Shown here: positions 44,051 to 54,725 of the stretch, one piece after another
How the letters are laid out: each line of letters starts with the position of its first letter
How positions within the stretch are numbered: the first letter of the stretch is position 1
DNA from: Catonia carolina
Taxonomy: Eukaryota; Arthropoda; Insecta; Hemiptera; Achilidae
DNA: 64,000 nucleotides
Direction: 5' to 3'
NCBI GenBank assembly: GCA_035578175.1
Contig: JAQMRL010000006.1
Location: 53,401,001-53,465,000, forward strand
Translations under genes and position numbers: made by a program
The notes under the pieces: model-generated
Seen by the model: only the letters and a program-made list of their open reading frames with translations
What the model was told of the DNA's origin: nothing
Database searches by the model: none

Positions 44051-44116
44051 ATAAAATATTTGTGAAAGGCAAAATTAAGTCTTCTTTTGATCAGTAACAC
44101 ATAGAATAGAGTTTAC

Positions 44117-44228
44117 CCATAACAGGGAGATAAAGTGTAAAATTATTTGGCACTCGATCTGCTAGTTCCAGGGCTACAAAAAATAGTTCTGTCTTATCAT
44201 ATGTTCAGCCAACTATATGACTGAATTT
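44117..44228 (+). repeat. AAC-SINE 5' fragment
   Basis: Begins 'acccataacagggagataaa' and keeps 'tagttccagggctaca'. It stops after 'ccaactatatgactga'. Confidence 0.7.
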
Positions 44229-44264
44229 TGGGAGGCCCCCAAAATTATTATTATAAAAATTATG

Positions 44265-44470
44265 ACAAAAGTTTATGCCTATATAACAGAAGTTACGAAT
44301 TACTAAGCCCTACAGAGGTTGATTTACCGCCGTTTACTCATGATTAATATTAGTAAGTTATGTATTTAATTTTAAATTGTTTACTCATGATTAAACATAG
44401 GTTATATTTTACATAATATACATTCGCAAGAGAAAGTTGTGTAAGTGTTTTACACCAGGTTTTTCCGTTT
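44265..44470 (-). repeat. HINE-like end fragment
   Basis: 'attcgcaagagaaagttgtg', then 'taagtgttttacaccaggtt', plus the inner block 'gttgatttaccgccg'. Confidence 0.55.
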
Positions 44471-45471
44471 ATTTATTAACCTTTCCATTCATAAACTGTA
44501 CATTTATTTTTAATTGTAACCATTCAGTTAACATGAGGCACAATGTCTATATCTAAACCATTTAGAAACTATGACAGACTCAATTTTAGTTCCCACTGTC
44601 ACGTTATTTTTTGTTTTTATTTTATTATATATTTATTTTTTGTTTTTTGGCACAGTCTCATAATTCCAGGACAAGGATGATTTATGTTCTATGTGTATTC
44701 CATGCATGCGTGTATTTGTTACTTTTTCAAGGATGAAACAAAGCATAAAAAGAGGTCCTCTATCCTTTTCTCTCGACAGCCCTATCTCTCTCTCTCTAAA
44801 TGTATATTATATGTAGTGGTTTTTAAATGAATTATAAATAGGCATATTACGGAATGTACAAATAAAAGCCTGTGTGGCAGCTAAGCTTGGTTATTTTTTA
44901 TTTTATTTTATTATTATTATTATTATTATTATATTATTATGTGTATAGAAATATTATGCGTAACCTTCCCTTGTTTCTTTGTGTGGGAATTAATAGCAAT
45001 AAATAACAGTTGTTATGAATTAAAATACGCAGTTTAGGCCAATATTTTTTAAAATTCCAATTATTAACGCGTATACGCACTTTAGCGGTTCTTTATTTTT
45101 TGCAATCACTTGTCTGTGGTTGTATTAAATTCAACATATATCTGCGTTAATTTATTTATTTGTTTATGGTTATTTATTTATTTTTTATCTATTTTAATCT
45201 CAGTACAGCGTTACAAATGTTATTTTTATATTATGTAATGTTATTACAAAAAGTTTTTATTTAAAAAAAGAAACTTATTTGTGTTCTTATGTAAGTGAAT
45301 GTCGTTATACGATCATAGATGTTATCAAGAATAAACGACCTTAGTTTCGTTCATAAATACATAAATATATGTTGGTATTTTTATGGAGACGGATATCTTA
45401 AATTTTGTTTTACATATTTTGTTAACTTCTATAATTTTGTTTTGAGATATTTTACCACTAATTAGAAAAAT
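44471..45471. other. AT-rich DNA with an (ATT)n tract
   Basis: (TTA)n lies at about 44909-44940. Nothing coding was seen. Confidence 0.5.
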
Positions 45472-45662
45472 CTGATCTGAAACTCTCACACGAGTTTCTC
45501 TTGAAAATATAAATAATTAACGACATAATTTATGTTTAATCATGAGGTAACAATGTAAAATGAAAAACATAACTTAATTTTATAATGAGTGAATGATACA
45601 AAGTTAAAATTAACCTATGTAGGACTTAAAAATACAAAATTCACCTATTAACGCTAAAATAG

Positions 45663-46757
45663 GTTGCTTGCTTAGGTCATTAGCCGAAAGACTGGTTTGA
45701 ATCTCTAGAGGCTTTACAAAGTAAAATGAGGAGTGAGGTGGTTTACCATTGCTTTCCTCACTGAGTGGAAAAGTATGCTTATCAGCATGCTAGGGCTACT
45801 AAAAACCATATACTTTCCACCCTGTAAATGACACCTTCACTTCATTCACCACACGGTCTGGCTGTATAATGAAATTCATTACTCTCAGAGGAGATAATTC
45901 TGACTATAGTTTAATGAACTAGAGACAGCAGATGAAGGCGAAGCATAGTGACCTAGATCATAGCACAGAGCCAATTGACTTTCGTTTATCGTATCCTGCG
46001 TTGTCACGTTGTGATCTCACTGTGGATAACAGCCTAAGAAAAAGACAGCTGGAGTTCGGTGGAACAGAGTGTGACTTGGCGAAGGGGCAACCTCACACCC
46101 GACCTTGGCTGTTATTGGCTAGATCTCATCTGCAGTTTTTAGTTCGTTGGGGTGTAGTGTCTATTACACTTTTACCTCTTCCGTTCTTAAATAATTCAGT
46201 CGTATAATTGGCTGATCGTTATGATAACAGAACTATTTTTGTAGTACTGTAACTAGCAAATAGTGCAATAATTTAACACCTGTTAAATTATTTATATAGG
46301 CGTTATGGATAATAAAAATGCATCAAATAGTGAATTTTGAAATAGTTTGAATGACCCACTGAGCGCCACAAAATTCGACCCATTGTGGCCCACATTTAGA
46401 TAGTAAAAACAAAGTCACTTCACGTAACCTACAATTTGATATTCCAGTTATACAGTATATAGTTTTGTTACACATTTAGTAAAGTATTTAATGGTACTAT
46501 TGAAAAAAAAACAATACTTAAACTAAAAAAAATATACCAAATAAACGTACCTGTTAAAGAAATGTTACTTCTCCGATGACAAAATACACTTTTTCAAAAA
46601 ATCAAAGATATTAGCATAAATTATCTCAACGCCTTCTGAAACATGTGGTAGTAGTTCTAGACGCTACGACTTTAGCCCCAATAAATTAGCAACTTATTTG
46701 AAAAAACAACTCACTGATTCACTGTGGCCCAGTCTCCCCTTCACCTGTTATGGGCAA
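45663..46757 (-). repeat. AAC-SINE copy 13, interrupted by REP4 and possibly more
   Basis: The first part (45663-45915) carries the hairpin end. The family resumes at 46157 ('gtgtctattacacttttacc'). The 5' end 'cacctgttatgggca' appears only at 46743-46757, so a further ~450 bp (about 46280-46742) may be another insertion, or the last match may be a second fragment. Confidence 0.65.
45918..46156 (+). repeat. REP4 copy 2, inserted in AAC-SINE
   Basis: Sits inside 'gacta|gtgtct' of the AAC-SINE with TA on both sides, suggesting a TA target. Ends resemble those of copy 1 at 41893. The 91-codon frame over it shows no known domain. Confidence 0.65.
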
Positions 46758-46800
46758 AAATAAAAGTTGTAGATTTATTTTATTTCCTGAATTTTTTATT

Positions 46801-47480
46801 ATAATATTGTTAAACATTTTCCTGAGTATTGTTTACACTTACAAAATATAAGAATACACCAAATACTTAATAGATATCTCTCACCTGATTAAAAAGCCAA
46901 AGGTCCCTTTCGCATATCATATATCCAGGCTTCAGTTGCAATATTATAACGTTTATTTTATTGATTTATTTTACTGATTTATTTTTTGGGTCTTTTCTGT
47001 TTCTCCCCTACATAATTTTTCATATTTTGTGTGTATTTTATATGTATAGTTTCTTACAGTATTTTCAACGATAAAAACGGGAAAAATATATTTTTTAAAT
47101 CCTACACCAATATTCTTCAAGTTAACGTTAAAGTTTTTTCCTTTTCCAAGTTAACCTTAAATTATTTATTGAAAATTATTAAATTATTAAAAAATATTTT
47201 ATTTAATTATGTTAAATTAATTTATTAAATGATGTCATGTACTCAATGAGTTTATATTTCATTATTACATACAGTAATAACAACTGAGAAAAAGCAATTT
47301 ATTTACCCTACTTACATTTTAACCTTAACTTGATGAATATTGATGTAGGATTTTTTACTTTTCCGGTTTTTATCGCTAAAAATAATGTAAGGTTGCTTAG
47401 GTTGTTCACAAAATGTGAAAAATTATGCTGGGAGGGGATAACAGAAAATACCCTATTTTTTATTTGATTTAAAATCAAAT
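46801..47480. other. AT-rich DNA, nothing recognised
   Basis: No supported feature. Confidence 0.5.
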
Positions 47481-47625
47481 CACTTGAAAAAAAGAGACCG
47501 ACCAAACGACAGAGGATCGTGTATTCCGATGAAGAACACCAGAAAAGATCAGAAAGATTGAAGGAATACTGGAGAAGAATCAAGGAAAGAAACATCAGGA
47601 AAAGTACTCCAACACAATGAAAATT
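47481..47625 (+). mobile_element. Possible LINE C-terminal fragment
   Basis: Reads 'KKRPTKRQRIVYSDEEHQKR', then 'SERLKEYWRRIKERN'. This resembles the SER-K-x-YW-type tail found near 54100 and at some insect LINE ORF2 ends. Short and uncertain. Confidence 0.35.
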
Positions 47626-47680
47626 GAAATAAAATTTTTCTTCTTTCATAAACTTATGTAGTCCTATGTGGCTATAAAAA

Positions 47681-47815
47681 AATGTCAAATCAAAAGCTTG
47701 GTTATTAACAACTACAGTGGGTTATGAAACAATGGGTTTTAACTTGAAAATTTCCAGAGCCTATCCGGGAATCGAACCCGAGATCTCCACGTTGTAGGCT
47801 AACACGCTACCACTA
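47681..47815 (-). repeat. SINE-T3 copy 1 (tRNA-derived)
   Basis: On the minus strand 'tagtggtagcgtgttagcc' gives an A box and 'gggttcgattcccgg' a perfect T-arm/B box. Next come 'ctggaaattttcaag' and a body shared with 59850-60008 ('aataaccaagct'). There is no 5' acceptor strand, so it is a SINE head rather than a tRNA gene. Confidence 0.75.
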
Positions 47816-48404
47816 AAATGTTATTTTGATAGCTTTGAAATTGGAATTTAAGTTTAATTTTATTCAGGATTTTAACTACATGTGATTGATATCAGTTAAT
47901 TGATAAAGAAAATTAGCTCGGAAAAAATTTATATTTTTTCTTTATGGTATACAATTTTGGTTTAAAAGGAAATGTTTTTTTATAGGACATACATTTAAAT
48001 AATGTAATATATCTAACATAACTCTTTTATATTTTCTAATAGAAGCAGCTGACAATTATTTCAAAATTATCCAAGAGACGCTCTTTGTAATTACTATGTA
48101 TATTCAAACTGTTATGAAACAAACGTATGTTAGTATGTTATTATAAACGTTACGCGGTAATAATTCTATCGTAAATGAAATTTCATCACATTCTGTTCTG
48201 ATGTCATTTACTGAATTATTTATTTATTTTTTACTTTTTACTTTGGCAATAAATGTAAAGTTGGTAGCTGGTAGTTGGTAGCTATACTCTAAACATAGAG
48301 TTACTTCATCTAGTGTTTTTTTTAAGTGGGTCAAATTTCAGATATCAAAAATTTTAAAGCTACATGAAATTTTAATTAGGTACCTTCCCTACTTTTCCCT
48401 ACAA
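47816..48404. other. AT-rich DNA, nothing recognised
   Basis: No supported feature. Confidence 0.5.
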
Positions 48405-48557
48405 TAAAAAATCTGGTGTGAAACACTCACACGACTTTCTTTTGCAATGTAAACAAACCTCTCTGCCTATCTATATATGCAGGGTGATTCTAAATTATGG
48501 TAATGTCACCGGATGGCGGCGACATTTATTGGCGAGTTGAACCCTTTCATTTTTGGT

Positions 48558-48573
48558 GGCCCTGAAAAGGGCC
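48558..48573 (-). terminator. Canonical histone mRNA 3' stem-loop, HSL copy 2
   Basis: The minus strand reads GGCCCTTTTCAGGGCC followed by ACCAAAAA: a perfect 6-bp stem, TTTC loop and ACCA flank. In histone genes this element binds SLBP and, with a purine-rich element downstream, directs cleavage without polyadenylation. Confidence 0.88.
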
Positions 48574-48839
48574 GTTTAAGCGGTGGTCGTCGTGAAGGGA
48601 AGCGTCGGTCGTAGTCGTCGTGGCGGTCGAGGAGCTGGGCGACACGGCGTGTCGTCGTCCAGTGGAGATTTCATCTTCTTCCCTCGCAGTAGTGCGTCGA
48701 TAGCTGCTTCGTCGGGTCCGGTGGGTGTAAGGCTCGGTCGAGGGACCACTGTGGGCATCGCTCGCGTCAGCGGGAGCGATGGACCCGAGATGATGGACTG
48801 GAACGGAATTGAATTTTTTTTCGGCTCAGTGAAGCGGCT

Positions 48840-48849
48840 CTTTATATAG
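48840..48849 (-). promoter_or_regulatory. TATA box of HSL copy 2
   Basis: 'actatataaag' on the minus strand, 31 bp downstream of one CCAAT box and about 102 bp downstream of another. This is standard Pol II core promoter spacing. Confidence 0.6.
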
Positions 48850-51353
48850 TTGCCGAGAGTGCTGTGGTAGAGGGCGGTTATTGGTCTTGGCCTTGATGAC
48901 AAAGGCCTCTGTCGGTACGCCGCCACAAGCCTACCAACCCTCTCGGAACTATTGGCGGCTCCCTTTGTTGCTACGTCGGAAGCTTCGATAGCCGGCAGCA
49001 CATTATCAAATCAAAAGGGGTGACAATGACAGTAAAATAATTTAGTACATAAAAATAAGAAAAAGAGTTTATACAAATATATGTCCGCAAGCGCTTCATT
49101 AATGAGTTACAGCTAGTGAACAATTTCGCCCCAATTTTAGTTCTTCTGGTGAAATACAGTAATACTGAATTTTTGGGGGCTATTTTTGCGACAAATATTA
49201 TTAATTCATATGGAAAATTACTCAAAGTTTTTGAGAAAAATTATGAAATATGCAAAAAATCTTATTAAAAAAATACAGTCTTCTTCGTTTGCTGCCCAAT
49301 AACTTTGTTAAATGACCAATAATACATTATTTTTCCCAATGAAAATTGTAGAGAATTTAATTCTGAAAGCAATTATAACTAAATTGTAAACGAAAGTTTA
49401 ATGAAATGGACTCTTATATGCTGCGTAAAAATACGCAGCAATTTGTCTTTTGGTATGATTTTAATGTCATTTGAATATGTTTATTTCGATAAAAATAAAA
49501 CTTTTCATACAAAAATTTTTTTCTCTCTATTTAGGAAATTCACGATCTGTTGGAAACAAACAGTGAACGTGATAAAACAAAATATGGAAAAAATAACATG
49601 ATAAATAAACGTGAGTGGAGAAACAGTCCAGTGACAGAACTCCGACGTGAATAGATAAGTGTAGCATTAAGTGCAGCATTTAGAACACTGTAATTGATAG
49701 TCAATATTACAGTACTACGTTAATTTATGAGGTCTCGGCTCCATCGACGTTTTTTTTTTAGTGAGTTATTCGTTCCCTTCTCATAAAGCGACAAAGTATT
49801 GCTGTGTAGTGTAGGCCTATTACATATAGAGTCCATTTTATTAAAATTCTATTTACATTAATGCACATTGCTTACATAATTATTGCTTTCAGAATTAAAT
49901 TCGCTACAATTTTCATTGGGAAAAATAATTTGTTTATAGGTCATTTTACAAAGTTATTGGCCATCAAACGTAGAAGATTGTATTTTTCTACTAAGATTTT
50001 TTTGCATATTTCATGATTTTACTCAAAAGTTTTAGGTAATTTTCCATATAAATTCACAATATTTGTCGCTAAAAGTAGCCCCAAAAAATTCACTATCATT
50101 GTATTTCTCCAGGGGAACTGAAATTGGGGCGAAATTTTTCGCTAGCCATAACTCGCTAATGAAGCGTTTATAGAACTGTATGTTTATACAAAATCTTTTC
50201 TTATGTTTAGCTCTACAATCATGTAGACTACTAGATTATTTTACCATAATTTAGAATCAGTCGGTATTTAACGTACGTTTAATCATGAGTAAAGATGAAA
50301 TATATAACCTAATTTTTCGCAGAAAATAAAAATCAACCTCTGTAGAACGTAAAAATACGCAAAATCAGTAATTGCCTCTAACCTAGGTTCTGTAGAGAAA
50401 AATTCTTAAATAAAAGTTGTAGGTCTTTTAATTTCCTATAAATGTGAGTATACACTTTTGTCGTAAAATGCATGCTAAGGCCGAAATCTTAATCCATTTA
50501 TTTACACATTTTCATGAAAAAAAGAACAGAAAATTACTAATTACCGCTAAACTAAGCGTTATACGTACAAAGAAATGTTTGGAATAAAAGTTGTAGGTTT
50601 TTAAATGTTCTACAGCTTTCATTAAATTTACTTTTGCCTGAAAATGCATATTTAAGGCCGCAATCTTTATAAAAAATATTTTTTTCTGCGACAGCGCAGC
50701 CTCCCCAAGAATTTCAGCAATCATGGCGTCTACCCTATCGTATAGAGCATATAAAAAGTGGTAAATGAGGCGATTTTAAAAAACATCGTAGGAGCCAATT
50801 TTAAGGAAATCCTAAAAAAGTGAAAAATAAACAAATAACGTACTACTTCCGGTTGACCGATATTGATGAAAATGTTCCGTGTCGGGGCCTCTAGTAGTAC
50901 TGAAATGAAGTTCCAAGTTTCAACTTCGTATAATATTCTGTTTTTGAGATATTTCGTTCACACACACAGACTAAACGCTAAAAAACATGTTATTTGGGTT
51001 CAGGGGTCTGAAAACGTGAATTCGATGAAAACTCAATTTCGGAAAATATATAAATAAATAATACTTTCCTTCCTTATATTCATATAGGGCAAGAGAAAGT
51101 AAAGTACCTTTGTTACATACGTGTTAACAACAGTCCCTCTTTCGTTGATTATGACTACTTCTAATTCCTAGTATCCTGGTATTCTCATGTAGCTTGAAAT
51201 CCAACTATGCGGGGCAAGTTGGCACAGTCTACCGCCGTCTACTCTCTCATTGCTACAATTTCTCGATTCCCCTTAGCGAATCACCTTCGTTCGATGAATA
51301 TCTGAAATTAAAATAAATAGGTACATCATACTTTCGAATTAAATAAATATTTT

Positions 51354-51806
51354 TTTATCCCTAATGTGGTACGTTGCAATCTGTTCACTTAAGAATAATA
51401 AGCAACGTAATGAGATATAAGATATATATATGTATGACGTGAATGAGGCGTAGTCTGGTACAGACTAGGGCCGACTATTCCTTTTTTTTTTTTTTAATTC
51501 CTAATACGTACGCTACAATCTGTTCAATTGAGAACAATAAGCAACCCCATGACCCAATGAGATGAGGATGATGTGTATGACGTGTAAATGAGGTGTAGTT
51601 TTGTACAGACCCAGGTCGACCATTCCTGAGAGAGTATGGTTAATTGAACCCCAACCATCAAAGTACACCGGCAACCACTGTCTAGTATTCAAATCCGTAT
51701 AAAAGTAACTACCTTTACTAGGATTTGGACTATTCCTGAGAGAGTTATTTGAACTCAAACCATCAAAGTACACTGGTAACCACAGTCTATTATTAAAATC
51801 CGTCGA
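51354..51806 (-). repeat. Three adjoining SINE-T2 pieces
   Basis: 51354-51480 is a partial copy with a T-run start. 51481-51726 is the most complete copy ('gaggatgatgtgtatgacgt' to 'acctttactaggatttgga'). 51727-51806 is a third piece beginning at 'tattcctgagagag'. All have the same orientation. Confidence 0.8.
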
Positions 51807-51973
51807 CGTTTCTAGACTGTGCGCAAAGGTTTCCCATGCAGGAGTGAGGAGATATAGATTGTTTGTTGCATCTAACGGAAATTAAGATGCCTCAACTCTG
51901 GCCAGTTGTGTTAATATTGCAAATGACATTGGAAACGAAGTAGACTTTTTCAACTCAAAAATTGGCTTCTTTA

Positions 51974-52643
51974 GGCTACGGTTACACTAAATACGAATTC
52001 GCATAAAAAAATTGGTCTTTCAAACTGCCCGAATTCGAACGAATTATTCGCATGTGAAGAAGCCTGTATTTTATGTCTGTGTGGTCACACTGCTTACGAC
52101 GAGAACTTACGAACTGAACGAATTCGCACAACCGCTTTTATCCGACCAAACTACTTTGGTTTTTGTCAGATAGTCGTACGAAAATACTGTCCGTATATAT
52201 GTGAAAACGCTTAATGTTAAGTATTTTTAAGTATTGTACCTTATTTAAAACAACGGCCTATATAAAAATAAATAACAAGCTATCACAATCGATCGAAACG
52301 GAAATTGAAAAATTAATTTACCTTTTAAGACATGAAAGAAACGCCTTTTGGGATCAAAAGTCGACGACTACCATAACAGAGTTGTGAACAGAAAACTTTG
52401 GAATGAAATAACTTTTCATTCACTTATAGCCAATTCACTTTTCATGTTAATATAAGAAAATAATGAATACTTTCTTTAATAAAGAAGAATCTAGTAAAAA
52501 GAAATCACTATCCGCATCAACTGAAGAAAAACCGCCACCTAATTATTTAATATTTCGCTCCTAATGTAAGTCGTACGAATTATTTCGTGCCAATTCGTAT
52601 GACTATTTTTCAATACGAATTCGTATCCAGTGTAATCGTAGCC
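51974..52643 (+). mobile_element. PIF/Harbinger-like TIR element with MADF remnant
   Basis: Ends 'ggctacggttacactaaata' + 'cgaattcg' and the complement 'ggctacgattacactggata' form TIRs of about 30 bp. It interrupts RET9 at TTTTAAGG, leaving TTA on the left and GTA on the right. Internal sequence encodes part of a MADF domain. PIF/Harbinger elements often carry a MADF/Myb-like second gene, which together with the 3-bp-type target supports this class. Confidence 0.65.
52301..52413 (+). pseudogene. MADF-domain remnant
   Basis: Reads 'EIEKLIYLLRHERNAFWDQK', then after a small frameshift 'DYHNRVVNRKLWNEIT'. Conserved MADF landmarks (LI-x-x-v-x-x-x-x-x-LWD, Y-x-x-r, W-x-x-I) are in order over about 37 residues. 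Only the first half of the domain remains. In TIR elements this protein is thought to act as the DNA-binding partner of the transposase. Confidence 0.65.
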
Positions 52644-53000
52644 GTAAGGTAGAATTACTGAGGAGTGTGACGTGTATATAGCTCACTGTGATAGTGTGTT
52701 GATGTATGTTATTTATTACGTTCAAGCCCTTTGTACCTACGTGCTATAGTATGTGAATGTCCATGTTCTTTGTGTATAAGTATGTGGATATATGGTTTGA
52801 TAATTTGGAAATTGTTATAATAAATAAAAATGGTGTAATATATAAGATATAAAATTAAAAAATATACAATTATTCAATCTAGCAAGTACATTAAGGCTGT
52901 TCGCCGTTCTACAACTTGACGGACTTCCGTACCTGGCTGCACAACGTTCTATGGGAGGAGACGGCAGGGTGTAGGGGAGTGTAGGAGTCCTGTAAAAAAA

Positions 53001-53345
53001 TAAATAAATAAAAGGCAAGGTAGGCGCCCTTAAAAATCTTTGTCATATCAAATTTTTATTACGCAAAACCCAAACGACTGAATAGTTTGTCCACTTTTAA
53101 AAAACAAACACTACCTATTATAAGAAATTTGTTTTGTGGGCCCGTGGGCCTGAAGATCGTAGACTGATAATATAGGTTACGAAGTCGAAAAAGACTGTTC
53201 GAGGAAAATGAACGATTAATAGAAACAATAAAAAAGAAGACTTAAATTTTACCAACATCTGTATAGAATAGATATCAACCGGTTGACAAAAAATTTTGAA
53301 GACACTAAACAATAAAACTAAGGTGTCGGAAAAATGGTTTAAAGT
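53001..53345. other. Nothing recognised
   Basis: A GC-rich 'tgggcccgtgggcctg' palindrome at 53145 is the only oddity. Confidence 0.35.
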
Positions 53346-53964
53346 CAGATAAAACAGATACGGTCAAGTATCTTGGTCTGACTTTTGATAAACGACTAAC
53401 TTGGAGCACACATATCAAACGGAAACGTTTATTACTGAATTCCCGACTTAAACTTCTATATTCCCTACTTCACAAACGATCAAAATTACCAATGGCACAA
53501 AAATTACGCATATATTGTTCGCTTTTGAAACCTATGTGGACCTACGGGTCCCAAATTTACGGTTCAACCAAACCCTCTAACTTGCAACGAATTCAAGCAT
53601 TCCAGTCAAAAACATTACGCCTTATAGCAAATGCACCTCTTTACGTTAGCAACAAAATCTTACATACAGATTTGAAAACACCACTTTACAAAATTCCATT
53701 GAATACCTATACAAACGCTTTCACGACAAATCACACGAACACGAGAACCCATTGGTGCGTTCACTTTCCACCGTCAATTTACCTGATAATCCCCCTAGAC
53801 GCCTTAAAAGACGCTGGAGTAGAGACCTGCTAATTTGATATACAAATTTCATTCTTGGGGAGGCACCAATGGGGCCCTATCCCTCTCATGCCTATCATGT
53901 CATTTATATTATCATAATTAGCACATTTGCTTATTGTAAAATTTTACAGTTGTAAATAAAAAAT
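53346..53964 (+). mobile_element. Jockey-type LINE 3' fragment
   Basis: The reverse transcriptase C-terminal region is followed by about 125 bp of 3' UTR, ending near 'gtaaataaaaaattaaag'. Truncated just after the region of the FADD box. Confidence 0.75.
53352..53836 (+). pseudogene. LINE reverse transcriptase C-terminal fragment
   Basis: Reads 'VKYLGLTFDKRLTWSTHIKR', 'LLKPMWTYGSQIYGSTKPSN' and 'LQRIQAFQSKTLRLIANAPL'. After a frameshift near 53700 it continues with 'NPLVRSLSTVNLPDNPPRRL', then 'KRRWSRDLL' and stop. It is homologous to residues ~460-626 of the Jockey protein at 3-1889 but from a different family. Confidence 0.8.
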
Positions 53965-54195
53965 TAAAGAGAAAATAAAGAAGTCAGAAAAGATATTGAG
54001 AGAACCGGAATAAACCTAGAAAACTTAAAGAACTGAACCCAATTCAGACAACTAATTTCGGACTTAAAGGACTTCCATGAAGAGACGAACAGAACACCGG
54101 GTGGACAGAAGAAAGGAGAAAAACCTACAGTGAGCGAATGTTGAGAATGTGGCCTGCAAAAAGAGCTTTATCCCTTAGATTTAAATAGTTAAATG
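53965..54195 (+). mobile_element. Possible LINE C-terminal fragment
   Basis: A frame with 'RKDIERTGINLENLKELN', then 'WTEERRKTYSERMLRMWPAK', resembles tails of some insect LINE ORF2s. The clade is not identifiable. Confidence 0.35.
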
Positions 54196-54361
54196 CAAGT
54201 ACTTTGGCTTCTTTATGCAAAATCTAATGAACAAAAGCGTATTTCAGCTCCTGTGTTTTTAGGAAAAGCAGAGAATTTATGATGAATCAGTCTGTCAATG
54301 TGAGCTCTCACATCTTCGTATTATAATCTTCGTTTTCTATAACATAATTATTTTATAGTGC

Positions 54362-54725
54362 GTTTGTTGTTGTTTAGGCCATCAGCCGAAAGGCTGGTTT
54401 GAACCTCTAAAGGCTTTACTAAGTAAAACCAGGAGTAGAGGTCGTTTACCGTGCCTTCCTCACCAGGTGAAAAAGTATGGTTCTTGGAATTCCAGGCCCT
54501 CCGAAAAGCATCTAATTTTGCAAATGACTCATTTACTTCATTCACCACACGGTCTGGTTGTATAATGAAATTCATTACTCTCAGAGGGATAACTCTGAGA
54601 GTAATGTCTTTTACACCTATACCTCTTCTGTTATTAAATACTTAGTCATATAATTGGCTGACCATGTAATAAGAAATAGAACTATTTTTGTAGCCCTGGA
54701 ACTAGTAGACACTAGCTGAGTGCAT
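54362..54725 (-). repeat. AAC-SINE copy 14
   Basis: From 'gtttgttgttgtttaggcca' through 'gccctggaactagtag'; the usual 5' terminus is missing. The intact hairpin is at the left. Confidence 0.85.

Larger units (their letters stand above)
45472..46800 (+). mobile_element. HINE-like element with nested insertions
   Basis: The left part (45472-45662) starts 'tctgatctgaaactctcaca'. The right part resumes at 46758 with 'aaaataaaagttgtagattt', the expected continuation of the family, then fades out. Everything between is the interrupted AAC-SINE. Confidence 0.55.
48504..49032 (-). mobile_element. HSL element copy 2, best preserved
   Basis: 529 bp bounded by 'tgtcaccggatgg' and '...acaatgacag', flanked by TAA (48501-48503, 49033-49035). 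On the minus strand two CCAAT boxes (complements at 48951 and 48880) and a TATA box precede a short transcribed-looking region. That region ends in a canonical histone stem-loop. A frame with 'EAAIDALLRGKKMKSPLDDD' is shared with copy 3, but I recognise no protein. About 130 bp are deleted relative to copies 1 and 3. Confidence 0.8.
48480..50264. mobile_element. FB foldback element with ~420-bp inverted arms
   Basis: The left arm (48480-49423, minus the HSL insert) and right arm (49826-50264) are imperfect inverted repeats. Shared words include 'gattctaaattatggta', 'gcgcttcatt', 'tttcgccccaattt' and 'aatggactct'. They surround a ~400-bp spacer without coding capacity. The left terminus reads 'cagggtgattctaaa'. 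A DNA-transposon origin is likely but the superfamily is unknown. Confidence 0.8.
48405..51104 (+). mobile_element. HINE-like copy 3, split by the FB element
   Basis: The left end (48405-48479) starts 'aatctggtgtgaaacactca'. The rest (50265-51104) continues in family order to 'catatagggcaagagaaagt'. The CA tract is reduced to a few units. Together they form one element with FB and HSL nested inside. Confidence 0.65.
51870..53000 (+). repeat. RET9 copy 2, split by a MADF-bearing TIR element
   Basis: Matches, in reverse, 13670-15265 without the Tigger. It ends in 'cctgtaaaaaaataaataaa', an A-rich tail. The inserted element occupies 51974-52643. Confidence 0.7.

Noticed and set aside
47758..47815. 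Possible tRNA gene on the minus strand
   Set aside because: The T-arm is good but the 5' acceptor strand is missing and the anticodon arm does not fold. The shared body marks it as a SINE.
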